Of a DNA stretch of 38,393 nucleotides, positions 1-7,533 are shown one piece after another (position 1 is the stretch's first letter; each line of letters starts with the position of its first letter). The stretch covers positions 1-38,393 of the forward strand of contig ONHQ01000030.1 in NCBI GenBank assembly GCA_900317685.1, in the 5' to 3' direction. The notes under the pieces are model-generated. The model did no database searches. It was not told where the DNA came from and saw only the letters and a list, made by a program, of their open reading frames with translations. A program made the position numbers and the translations under genes. Source of the DNA: an uncultured Prevotella sp. Its GTDB lineage: Bacteria; Bacteroidota; Bacteroidia; Bacteroidales; Bacteroidaceae.

Positions 1-60
1 CTGCTGAAGTCGAATGCGCTCCAATGATGTCTGGAGCATACTTTCTGTTTTTTCCATCAT
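1..60 (-). CDS. 5' end of a gene running off the left edge
   Basis: On the minus strand an ATG at 60 opens a frame that stays open to position 1 and begins MMEKTESMLQTSLERIRLQQ. An in-frame TGA lies about 18 bases upstream, so this ATG or the one at 57 is the first possible start. Twenty codons are too few to name a family. The hydrophilic, helix-prone start suggests a cytosolic protein or a helical N-terminus. No TAnnTTTG promoter box was found just upstream on this strand. Confidence 0.45.
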   Translation of the reverse strand, partial: MMEKTESMLQTSLERIRLQQ

Positions 61-328
61 TGCTGACTTTAGGTGTCAACCTTATTTAAAAAAAGACAAA
101 AGGCTTTGCTCCTAAGATAATAAGCCTACGATAGGAGCAGCAGAAAAACTTTCTGACTCTAACAAAACGGCATGATGAAACCGGTGAAGCGGTTGAACGT
201 TGTATTGGGAGAAGATAACTCACGAAAACGAAGCCTTTTTATAGAGGAATAAAACACTTTCTTTGCAAGTGAAATGGCGGTGACCTTGAATGAGCTCCTA
301 CATCAACTGTAGGATAAGTGCAACACTA
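61..328. other. Intergenic stretch without a recognisable gene
   Basis: No convincing coding frame is present. Two small inverted repeats are visible: GCTCCTA (108-114) with TAGGAGC (132-138), and CCTACA (297-302) with TGTAGG (308-313). Either could be part of a leader or terminator for the minus-strand gene at the left edge, but neither has a clear U-tract. Confidence 0.4.
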
Positions 329-480
329 CCTTGCTGTGATGCAAGGTCTGCATCTTTTGTTCCTTCGCTGGTGCTGACATGCTCCAAAGCTTGTTTCTAC
401 AACCCGTCGCCGGACATAAACTGTCTTCGTTCCTCAAGCTTGCTTCACTGCAAGGAAAACCTTGAAAAGGCTGGAGTGGA
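329..480. repeat. Decayed copy of a long stem-loop repeat (copy A)
   Basis: The outer arms are CCTTGCTGTGATGCAAG (from 329) and a near-perfect inverse ending at 455 (CTTGCTTCACTGCAAGG), with two mismatches. The interior and the tail (GGAAAACCTTGAAAA followed by GGCTGG) align with the better-preserved copy at 26671-26816. The inner stem seen in that copy has decayed here. Open frames across it do not look like protein and are read as accidental. Confidence 0.6.
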
Positions 481-500
481 GTTAGGAGGCGTAAACAAAA

Positions 501-574
501 CAAGCCACACGATCCAGTCCTCTTCCCTTTACCGTTTGGCTTGGGGCGATAGGAACTGTTGATCGTGTGGCTTG
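501..574 (-). terminator. Terminator of the hexuronate operon
   Basis: Perfect 14-bp inverted repeat CAAGCCACACGATC (501-514) and GATCGTGTGGCTTG (561-574), 21 bases past the stop codon of the SDR gene. On the minus strand it is followed by TTTTGTTTA, a U-rich run. The 46-base loop is long for an intrinsic terminator but contains a partial continuation of the stem (CAGTCCT with AGGAACTG). Confidence 0.65.
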
Positions 575-594
575 CGATGGATCTAATAAAGCTT

Positions 595-1407
595 CTACAT
601 GGCGAAGACGTTGAAGCCTCCGTCCACGACGGCTACGGTGCCGGTGACAAACGAGGCAGCGTCGCTCATCAGATAGTGGATCGTGCCGCAGAGCTCTTCG
701 GGTTTACCCATACGGCCGAAGGGTGTCTGGCGGATCACGTCGTTGCCGCGCTGGGTATAGCTGCCGTCGGGATTGGTGAGCAGTGCGCGGTTTTGTTCTG
801 TGATGAAGAATCCCGGGGCGATGGCGTTGACGCGGATGCCCTCGCCAAACTTCTTTGCGGTCTCTGTGGCCATGTAAGCGGTGAAGTTGGAGATGCCGGC
901 CTTGGCAGCCGCATAACCGCAGACGCGGGTCATCGGACGGAAGGCCGCCATGCTGCTGAAGTTGATGATCGAGCCCTTGCCCTGCTTCACCATCGGCTTG
1001 AGAAACACCTGGGTAGGAATCACCGTACCCGTGAGGTTGAGGCTGAGCACCTTTTGGAACTGCTCGGGATCGAGGTCGAAGAAGTTCTGGTCCGGTGCGA
1101 TGGTGGCACCCTTCATGTTGCCTCCGGCAGCGTTGAGCAGTGTGTCTACGCGTCCGAAGTCCTTGAGGATGTCCTCACAGTTCTGCTTCACCAGCTCGGC
1201 GTTCATCACGTCGGTCTTATAGAATTTGGCGATGCCGCCTTTGTCAGTGATCTCTTTCACAATCTCGTTGCCCACCTCTTCCTTACGTCCGAGGATCGCA
1301 ATCTTGGCTCCTTGCTCTGCGAGGTACTTGCCAATGCAGCGGCCGAGGACACCTGTGCCGCCAGTGATGACGACGACATAGTCTTTAATGTTAAATAGTT
1401 CGTTCAT
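595..1407 (-). CDS. SDR-family D-mannonate oxidoreductase
   Basis: A 270-residue short-chain dehydrogenase/reductase. The Rossmann nucleotide-binding motif TGGTGVLG is at residues 15-22, NAAG at 93-96, and the catalytic Ser (152/153), Tyr166 and Lys170 of the S-Y-xxx-K signature are all present. The gene starts three bases after the uxuA stop, so both are surely on one transcript. From that context the substrate is inferred to be D-fructuronate/D-mannonate, making it the reductase of glucuronate breakdown that feeds uxuA. Classical E. coli UxuB is an unrelated long-chain dehydrogenase, so I give no symbol. Length and signature are normal and no defect is seen. The substrate assignment depends on the neighbour; the SDR fold is certain. 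Confidence 0.9.
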   Translation of the reverse strand: MNELFNIKDYVVVITGGTGVLGRCIGKYLAEQGAKIAILGRKEEVGNEIVKEITDKGGIAKFYKTDVMNAELVKQNCEDILKDFGRVDTLLNAAGGNMKGATIAPDQNFFDLDPEQFQKVLSLNLTGTVIPTQVFLKPMVKQGKGSIINFSSMAAFRPMTRVCGYAAAKAGISNFTAYMATETAKKFGEGIRVNAIAPGFFITEQNRALLTNPDGSYTQRGNDVIRQTPFGRMGKPEELCGTIHYLMSDAASFVTGTVAVVDGGFNVFAM

Positions 1408-1410
1408 GGT

Positions 1411-2694
1411 TTAATCAAAAAATCCTGGTTGTTCGTATTTAATACCTAACTCCTTGTCCACAGCGGCGAGGATGCCCTGCACCTGTCCCATGGCAAACAT
1501 TCGGCCAAGGAAACTGTATCCGGCATTGTATCCACGCTTCTCGTCGCCGAGCATCGTCATGCCGTGGTCCACGCGCATGGGCAGCACCTGAGCGTTGGGC
1601 GAAGAGAGCAGGGCCTTTCCAACCTTGCGCTGCTGTTCCTCCTGCTCGAAGATGTGAGCCAGAGCCACGAGATCAGCGCGACCGCCTAAGTGGCTGGCCT
1701 CGGTGAAGTCGCCGTTGGGGAAGACGTGGCAGCTGCGCAGATGTACGAAGCTCGTGCGACTGGCAAAGCGACGGGCCATCTCCGGCAGATCGTTTTGCGC
1801 ACCCGCAGAGAGCGAGCCGGCGCAGAAGGTCAGTCCGTTGTGCTTGTTGGGAACAGCGTTGAGCAGCCATTCGATGTCGTCGGCGCACGTGATGATGCGC
1901 GGCAGACCAAGGATTTGGAAGGGTGGGTCGTCGGGATGGACACACATATACATATCGCACTCCTCGCAGACCGGCATGATCGCGTCGAGGAAATACTTCA
2001 TGTTGGCCCGCAGCTGCTCGCGGCCGATGCCCTCATATTTCTTCAGCAGTTCACGGAAGAGACCGAGCGGATGCTCATCGCCCTCCTTGAAATTGCCGGA
2101 GACGAAGCCTTGTGTCTTGATGACAATGTTCTCCACGAGTTCATGATCCTTCTCCGGTGTCATCTGCTTGCGCAGTTCCGCCACCTCTTTTAATATGTCT
2201 CTGCCGTTGGGCTTGCCGTCGGGCCCGAGCACCTGGAAGCTTCTCCAGTCCTCCTCAGCACCCTCACGCTTCAAGAGGTCAATGTCGAAATACGCAAATT
2301 CGGGAATGCTGAAATAGAGGTTGCTCGATCCGTTGGGGTTGAGATGAACCAGATCGGTGCGTGCCCAGTCGAGTACGGGCATGAAGTTATAGCATATAAT
2401 ATGTATGCCCTCAGCCGCCAGGTTGCGCAGACTCTCGCAATAGATGCTGATCTGCTCGTCGCGGTCCGGACCACCATATTTAATAGTCTCTGTGACAGGG
2501 AGTGACTCTACTACACTCCATCTCATGCCGTGAGACTCGATATAAGTCTTCAGGTCGTGAATCTGCTGCTGGGTCCATACTTGTCCAAGTGGCACATCGT
2601 GCAATGCCGTGACGATACCCTGCACGCCAATCTGCCGGAGCATATCGAGCGTAATCTGATCTTTACGGCCGAACCATCTCCATGTTCTTTCCAT
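1411..2694 (-). CDS. uxuA: Mannonate dehydratase
   Basis: A 427-residue protein that dehydrates D-mannonate to 2-keto-3-deoxygluconate in hexuronate catabolism, in the cytosol. It begins MERTWRWFGRKDQITLDMLR, a typical UxuA opening. HPDDPP (from His253), Cys291 in FCAGS, His318 in VHLR and Asp376 in VDHG match the spacing of the Mn-binding His, Cys, His and Asp known in the family (38 and 27 residues between the first three). It is the first gene of a two-gene operon with the SDR. A clear TAnnTTTG promoter lies about 95 bases upstream. Confidence 0.96.
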   Translation of the reverse strand: MERTWRWFGRKDQITLDMLRQIGVQGIVTALHDVPLGQVWTQQQIHDLKTYIESHGMRWSVVESLPVTETIKYGGPDRDEQISIYCESLRNLAAEGIHIICYNFMPVLDWARTDLVHLNPNGSSNLYFSIPEFAYFDIDLLKREGAEEDWRSFQVLGPDGKPNGRDILKEVAELRKQMTPEKDHELVENIVIKTQGFVSGNFKEGDEHPLGLFRELLKKYEGIGREQLRANMKYFLDAIMPVCEECDMYMCVHPDDPPFQILGLPRIITCADDIEWLLNAVPNKHNGLTFCAGSLSAGAQNDLPEMARRFASRTSFVHLRSCHVFPNGDFTEASHLGGRADLVALAHIFEQEEQQRKVGKALLSSPNAQVLPMRVDHGMTMLGDEKRGYNAGYSFLGRMFAMGQVQGILAAVDKELGIKYEQPGFFD

Positions 2695-2787
2695 ATGTGA
2701 TTAGTTTTTAGTGAATGATATTGTTTTGAAATCAATCACAGATGGCACGACCATAGTGCGTTCCACTTGTGATGACCGAAAGTAATT

Positions 2788-2819
2788 GCAAAGATAAACA
2801 AAATAGTTTAGACACCAAA
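2788..2819 (-). promoter_or_regulatory. Promoter of uxuA operon
   Basis: On the minus strand a TATCTTTGC -7 box (2788-2796) and a TTTG -33 box (2816-2819) are separated by 19 bases, a full match to the Bacteroidetes sigma-ABfr consensus (TTTG, 19-21 bp, TAnnTTTGY). Confidence 0.8.
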
Positions 2820-2867
2820 AGAAGTAACGGAAAATATTTTCTCCACGTCATCGCTGGCCGTTGAAGT

Positions 2868-3007
2868 GTCATTATGGTACAGTGGATATTTTCCTTTCCT
2901 TCGTGATGATGGAAGCCCACACATTGGAGAAGCCTGTGCAATATACAGAACTTTTCTGCTTCCTATCACCATCATTCCACGGAGAATATCCGCTGTGCCG
3001 TCATTAT
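2868..3007. mobile_element. MITE-like palindromic insert with 8-bp target duplication
   Basis: A 124-bp segment (2876-2999) has terminal inverted repeats GGTACAGTGGATATTTTCC and, on the other strand, GGCACAGCGGATATTCTCC (three mismatches in 19). It is flanked on both sides by the direct repeat GTCATTAT (2868-2875 and 3000-3007), the hallmark of transposition. There is no room for a transposase. Its interior is also partly self-complementary. The terminal motif recurs at both ends of the repeat-bounded region at 25687-27032. It sits just upstream of the uxuA promoter and about 180 bases before the AraC promoter, so it could affect either. Confidence 0.7.
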
Positions 3008-3176
3008 CATATTTGTTGAAAGAAGATTGTTCTCAAAAATAAAGTTTGCGTTGATAATTGTTATCTGTTGCTACTATATTACCCGTTGATAATAAAGATA
3101 TTCGGTCTCTAAAGCAGATCTATTTTTTAAAAATAACAAAAAACGTCGTTCGCGCTTGAAAAAAGAAGCAAGAAAG

Positions 3177-3208
3177 TTTGCATATTAAAATGATTTTATT
3201 AATTTTGC
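3177..3208 (+). promoter_or_regulatory. Promoter of the AraC-type regulator
   Basis: TTTG at 3177-3180 and TAATTTTGC at 3200-3208 with a 19-base spacer fit the Bacteroidetes consensus exactly. The start codon lies 47 bases further on. Confidence 0.78.
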
Positions 3209-3255
3209 AAAGTAGAAAGTAGGAAGAAAGCATTTACCAATACATCAACAATATT

Positions 3256-3744
3256 ATGACAAAGTACAATATCACAGAGAAGAAAGAAAAGGAGGCTGCT
3301 TACCGCTCGCTTGTCAGTCCGAAACTGATGGATGAACTGGAGGAAAAGATCAACAACATCATCATCATCCAGAAAAAGTATAAGGACAAGGACTACTCTG
3401 CCAAGCAGCTTGCAGAAGACCTTGGTACCAACACTCGCTACATCTCCGCTGTTGTGAACGTGCGCTTCCACATGAACTATACCTCGTATGTCAACCAGTA
3501 CCGCATCCAGGAGGCTATGTCGCTCTTGGTTGACCGCCGCTATCAGGACTTGAACATGGAGGACATCTCCGACATGGTCGGTTTCTCTAACCGTCAGTCG
3601 TTCTATGCCTCGTTCTTCAAAGTCAATGGCATCACTCCGCGTGAGTATAAGATCAAGCACTTGGCTACACATCCCTCGCTGCTCGACCGCCCCAAGAAGC
3701 GCGGACGCAAGCCGGGATCAAAGAACAAAGCAAAAACAGAATAA
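3256..3744 (+). CDS. AraC-type DNA-binding regulator with AT-hook-like tail
   Basis: A 162-residue protein with an AraC/XylS double helix-turn-helix at about residues 45-137: first helix pair around YSAKQLAEDLGTNTRYIS, second around MEDISDMVGFSNRQSFYASF, closing with the family signature ending in TPREYK. There is no sensor domain, only about 40 charged residues in front, so any signal must come from a partner or from its own level. The C-terminus (KKRGRKPGSKNK, about 147-158) resembles an AT-hook, which would add minor-groove contacts. It is divergent from the uxuA operon, so control of that operon is possible but unproven; it may equally serve DPP III downstream. Confidence 0.85.
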   Translation: MTKYNITEKKEKEAAYRSLVSPKLMDELEEKINNIIIIQKKYKDKDYSAKQLAEDLGTNTRYISAVVNVRFHMNYTSYVNQYRIQEAMSLLVDRRYQDLNMEDISDMVGFSNRQSFYASFFKVNGITPREYKIKHLATHPSLLDRPKKRGRKPGSKNKAKTE

Positions 3745-3873
3745 TCTTTTTTGTGGGAAGGAGGAGAATACGTCTGTATAACATAATACAATATGCAATC
3801 ACAGTCATAGTCATAGGGGAACATTCATGCGTTGAAAGGTTCTCCTATTGGCGTCTTCTTTACTACCATAGTG

Positions 3874-5826
3874 ATGGAAAACAACACATTCGCATTCGCC
3901 GGTGAGCGCTTCGCTGACCTGCAAATGCTGAGATACCGCTTGAATGGTTTCGAGCAGTTGTCTCTGCAGCAAAAGAAATATATCTATTATCTGTCCAAAG
4001 CCACACTGACCGGTAGGGACATCACCACCGATCAGTTTGGCAAATACAACTTGCCGATACGTAAGTTGCTGGAGAACGTGTATCTGCATTTCCCCGGTGA
4101 CCACGAGAGCAAGGACTTTCTTGCGATGACCGTCTACCTGAAACGCGTGTGGTTCTCCAATGGCATTTATCACCACTATGGCTGTGAGAAGTTCCAGCCC
4201 GACTTCTCGGAATCGTGGCTGCGCAAGGCTGTCGACGACACCCCCTTTGATTCTCTGCCCGGCAACTACCGCTCCAAGCAGGAGATGATGGACGTGCTCT
4301 GTCCAGTCATCTTCGATCCTGACGTGCTGCCGAAGCGCGTCAACCAGGCCGACGGCGAGGATCTCGTGAAGACATCGGCCTGCAACTATTACGATGGCGT
4401 GACGCAGCAGGAGGCTGAGAAATACTACGAACAACTGCGACAGCAGGTCGGCGGCAACGAGCAGCCTTCGTTCGGACTGAATTCCAAACTCGTTAAGAAA
4501 AACGGAAAACTCGTAGAAGAGCGCTACACGACGGACGGACTCTATGGCGAGGCCATCCGCAAGATCGTATTCTGGTTGGACAAAGCACGTGAGGTGGCGG
4601 AGAACGAACAGCAGCGGCGCGTCATCGCACTGCTGACAGACTACTATCGTACGGGCGATCTCAAACTGTTTGACGAGTATTCCATCGAGTGGCTGCGTGA
4701 GAACGAAGGCGATGTTGACTTTATCAATGGATTTATTGAGGTGTATGGTGACCCGCTTGGACTGAAAGGATCGTGGGAAGGCATTGTGGAATACAAGGAT
4801 GAGGCAGCCACAGAACGAACACGCAAGATCGCGGGCAACGCACAGTGGTTTGAGGACCACTCGCCCGTGGATCCTCGCTTCCGCAAGGCTAAGGTCAAGG
4901 GCGTCTCAGCGAAAGTGATCTGTGCCGCTATGCTCGGCGGCGACGAATATCCGTCATCGGCCATCGGCATCAACCTGCCCAATGCCGACTGGATACGTGC
5001 GAGATACGGTTCGAAAAGCGTGACGATCGGCAACCTCACCGAGGCTTACAACCAAGCCGCCAAAGGATCGGGCATGAATGAGGAGTTTGTCATCGACGAG
5101 CCGACACGCACGTTGATCCGTAAGTATGGTGATCTCTGTGATGATCTCCATACCGATCTCCATGAGTGCCTTGGCCATGGCAGCGGTCAGCTCCTGCCCG
5201 GCACGTCGCCCGACGCGCTGAAAGCCTATGGCAGTACGATAGAGGAGGCGCGTGCCGACCTCTTCGGACTCTATTATTTAGCTGACGACAAACTCGTGGA
5301 ACTCGGGCTGACGCCCGACAAGGAGGCTTATAAGAGTCAATATTATCACTATATGATGAACGGCCTGATGACGCAGCTCGTGCGCATCAAGCCCGGACAT
5401 GTCATCGAGGAAGCGCATATGCGCAACCGCGCGCTCATTGCCCGCTGGTGCTATGCCCACGGCGACGGCGTCGTGGAAATGGTGAAGCGCGACGGCAAGA
5501 CCTATGTGCGCATCAACGACTATCAGCGCTTGCGTCAGCTCTTTGCCGACCTCTTGGCTGAGATTCAGCGCGTGAAGAGCGAGGGAGACTATGAGGCTGC
5601 ACGGCAGCTTGTGGAGGAATATGGCATCAAGATCGACGCAGATCTGCATCGCGAAGTGCTGGAACGCTACCGCCAGCTCAACATTGCGCCTTACAAAGGC
5701 TTTCTCAATCCTAAGATGATCGCCGTGACCGACGACCAAGGCGAGATCACGGACATCCGTCTCGACTATTCCGAGAGCTATGAAGAGCAGATGCTCCGCT
5801 ACTCCAAGGAGTATGCTACGCTATAA
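3874..5826 (+). CDS. Dipeptidyl peptidase III (M49 zinc peptidase)
   Basis: A 650-residue M49 metallopeptidase that removes dipeptides from the N-terminus of short peptides. The zinc signature HECLGH is at residues 430-435 and the second motif EEARAD at 457-462, supplying the two His and one Glu ligands and the catalytic Glu. HECLGH with a Cys is the form described for B. thetaiotaomicron DPP III, whereas human has HELLGH. The frame could start at a TTG (3832), but the ATG at 3874 (MENNTFAFAGERF) gives the normal beginning of the domain. No signal peptide or lipobox is seen, so the protein should be cytosolic. The next gene starts 20 bases after the stop, suggesting co-transcription. Confidence 0.93.
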   Translation: MENNTFAFAGERFADLQMLRYRLNGFEQLSLQQKKYIYYLSKATLTGRDITTDQFGKYNLPIRKLLENVYLHFPGDHESKDFLAMTVYLKRVWFSNGIYHHYGCEKFQPDFSESWLRKAVDDTPFDSLPGNYRSKQEMMDVLCPVIFDPDVLPKRVNQADGEDLVKTSACNYYDGVTQQEAEKYYEQLRQQVGGNEQPSFGLNSKLVKKNGKLVEERYTTDGLYGEAIRKIVFWLDKAREVAENEQQRRVIALLTDYYRTGDLKLFDEYSIEWLRENEGDVDFINGFIEVYGDPLGLKGSWEGIVEYKDEAATERTRKIAGNAQWFEDHSPVDPRFRKAKVKGVSAKVICAAMLGGDEYPSSAIGINLPNADWIRARYGSKSVTIGNLTEAYNQAAKGSGMNEEFVIDEPTRTLIRKYGDLCDDLHTDLHECLGHGSGQLLPGTSPDALKAYGSTIEEARADLFGLYYLADDKLVELGLTPDKEAYKSQYYHYMMNGLMTQLVRIKPGHVIEEAHMRNRALIARWCYAHGDGVVEMVKRDGKTYVRINDYQRLRQLFADLLAEIQRVKSEGDYEAARQLVEEYGIKIDADLHREVLERYRQLNIAPYKGFLNPKMIAVTDDQGEITDIRLDYSESYEEQMLRYSKEYATL

Positions 5827-5846
5827 CAGCACAATTTGACAACGTC

Positions 5847-6467
5847 ATGACAACAGAAGAAGTACAACAGAAGATAAAGGAACTCAAGCGCAGCTTTCGC
5901 TTGGTGATGAACGGCCCCGCATCGCAGTCGATGCGAGAGAAGGGCCTCGACTACCGCCTCAACTGGGGCGTCCCGGTCATCCAACTCAAGCAGATGGCCA
6001 AGGAACTCGGCAAGGACTATGATCTCGCCATCGCGCTGTGGAAGGAAGACATCCGTGAGTGCAAGATCTTGGCAACCCTCGTCATGCCGGCAGAGCAGAT
6101 GCCGCAGGAGGTGGCGGAGATATGGATGGAACAGACCCACACGCAGGAGATGGCCGAGATGCAGGCACTCAATGTCTATCAGCATGTGAGCTATGCTCCG
6201 ATGATCGCCTATCAGTGGATCGCGCGCCCCGAAGATGTCTACCAGATCTGTGGCTACGACATCCTCGGCCGGCTGTTTATGAATGGTCAGGAGCCCAACG
6301 AGCGGGGTATCAACGAGTTCCTCGACCAGGCTGCGACAGCTTTGCAGGCACCCTCTCTCGGTGTCCGCCATGCTGCGCTGAACGCCGTGTTGCGCTTTGC
6401 CGACTTGGGTGTCGTCTATGAGCGCATGGCTCACAACGCACTGAAAAAGATTGGTATCGACATATAA
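5847..6467 (+). CDS. DNA alkylation repair (AlkD-like) HEAT-repeat protein
   Basis: A 206-residue all-helical protein. The opening (EVQQKIKELKRSFRLVMNG), the helix pair around VIQLKQMAKEL and the segment DIRECKILATLVMP resemble the AlkC/AlkD superfamily, in which HEAT-like repeats clamp DNA bearing bulky or alkylated bases. I cannot confirm the catalytic Asp and Trp residues of AlkD by eye, so glycosylase activity is unproven; many Bacteroidetes members are annotated only by fold. It follows DPP III by 20 bases and probably shares its transcript. Confidence 0.75.
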   Translation: MTTEEVQQKIKELKRSFRLVMNGPASQSMREKGLDYRLNWGVPVIQLKQMAKELGKDYDLAIALWKEDIRECKILATLVMPAEQMPQEVAEIWMEQTHTQEMAEMQALNVYQHVSYAPMIAYQWIARPEDVYQICGYDILGRLFMNGQEPNERGINEFLDQAATALQAPSLGVRHAALNAVLRFADLGVVYERMAHNALKKIGIDI

Positions 6468-6470
6468 ACC

Positions 6471-6510
6471 ATTCACTTAGAAAGCCGAAGATTCACTTAG
6501 AAAACCAAAG
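6471..6510 (+). repeat. 20-bp tandem duplication
   Basis: Two adjacent 20-base units, ATTCACTTAGAAAGCCGAAG and ATTCACTTAGAAAACCAAAG, start three bases after the preceding stop codon. This is one of several intergenic tandem repeats of about 20-22 bp in this window. Confidence 0.7.
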
Positions 6511-6581
6511 AGCCGTGATTGTAGGCAAGGATAATTTCTTTATACATATTTTATATACAAATCAACATTAAGATCAGAGAG

Positions 6582-7226
6582 ATGAAAAAAATGAGTTTAC
6601 TCGTAGCCGGAGCAGCATGTCTGCTGGCTACCAGTTGTGGTACATTGGGTGCTGGCAGTGCAACCACCGGTACGGGCACTGATGTGCTCAATGGCGTTAT
6701 TGGCGTACTGAACAATGCCAACACCATCGGCGACGTGATCAGCAGCGTCATCGGTTCCAACAAGCTGACCCAAGCGCAGCTCTATGGCACTTGGAAATAC
6801 AATGGTCCGGGCTGTGCTTTCACGTCCAACAGTGCTTTGGCTAAGGCTGGCGGTGAGGTCGTCGCCTCGCAGATCAAGTCCAAGCTCAAGGAAGACTACA
6901 GCAAAGTGGGCTTCTCCTCTAAGAACACACAGATCACTTTCAACAAAGACAATACCTTCACGGCATACGTCGACGGCAAGAAATTCAGTGGCAACTATAC
7001 TTACGATGAGTCGACCAATGCCTTGAAGCTGACCGGACTGCTGCTCTCGGTCAACGGCTACGCAACGCGCAACAGTCAGGGCGTGGCCATCCTCTTCGAG
7101 TCAAAAAAACTCTTGACACTTATCCAGACCATGTCCGCGATGAGCGGCAACGCTGCGCTGAGCTCTATCGGCGAGATCAGCAAGAGCTACAACGGCGTCA
7201 GACTGGGATTTGACATGGCCAAGTAA
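6582..7226 (+). CDS. DUF4923-family lipoprotein
   Basis: A 214-residue predicted lipoprotein. The signal MKKMSLLVAGAACLLATSC ends in a lipobox (ATSC) with Cys19 as the lipidated residue, so the protein is anchored in the outer or inner membrane. A Gly/Thr/Asn-rich linker is followed by a beta-rich domain starting LTQAQLYGTWKYNGPGCAF, the opening typical of DUF4923 (lipocalin-like) proteins of Bacteroidales. The function of this family is not known to me. It stands alone between a 114-base gap and a strong terminator. Confidence 0.85.
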   Translation: MKKMSLLVAGAACLLATSCGTLGAGSATTGTGTDVLNGVIGVLNNANTIGDVISSVIGSNKLTQAQLYGTWKYNGPGCAFTSNSALAKAGGEVVASQIKSKLKEDYSKVGFSSKNTQITFNKDNTFTAYVDGKKFSGNYTYDESTNALKLTGLLLSVNGYATRNSQGVAILFESKKLLTLIQTMSAMSGNAALSSIGEISKSYNGVRLGFDMAK

Positions 7227-7245
7227 TTGTGCACGATCGCTATAG

Positions 7246-7299
7246 ATGATGGTGGATGAGGTGGCTTGCAGTCACTTCGCCCACCATCATTTGTTTTTT
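7246..7299 (+). terminator. Intrinsic terminator after the DUF4923 gene
   Basis: Stem ATGATGGTGG (7246-7255) and CCACCATCAT (7281-7290), perfect over 10 bp, followed by TTGTTTTTT. It separates the lipoprotein gene from the Bat operon. The rest of the 307-base gap is AT-rich and holds only the Bat promoter. Confidence 0.85.
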
Positions 7300-7492
7300 G
7301 CTGCGCAGCCTTTTCCCCGCTCCATATTGCGAACCTTATCCTTCTGTCTTCCTTTGTTGAAGACCTCAGACTACCCTTGTTGGGATTCCATAAATATCTT
7401 GTGCTATGAAAAAGTTTCTTAAATATAGCATTCTATATTTCCAATTTAATATTATTTATTACCCTTGATTCTCTGCTCTTGAGAGAAAATTG

Positions 7493-7501
7493 TACTTTTG
7501 C
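7493..7501 (+). promoter_or_regulatory. Promoter -7 box of the Bat operon
   Basis: TACTTTTGC is a full match to TAnnTTTGY, 32 bases before the moxR start. No well-spaced TTTG -33 element is obvious; the closest TTG motifs are at poor distances. Confidence 0.65.
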
Positions 7502-7533
7502 CATAAAAATGAACAGCATAAAAGCTTTATAAT

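Noticed and set aside
108-138. Hairpin GCTCCTA/TAGGAGC as a riboswitch or terminator
   Set aside because: Only seven pairs with a 17-base loop and no U-tract directly after; too weak to name.
290-562. Open frames of 66-90 codons in the left intergenic repeat
   Set aside because: They lie in the decayed stem-loop repeat, and related frames appear in the other copy at 26.7 kb. The translation follows the inverted repeat, not a protein family.
559-1398. 279-codon plus-strand frame opposite the SDR gene
   Set aside because: Shadow of the SDR gene, whose TGGTGVLG and Y-xxx-K motifs are on the minus strand.
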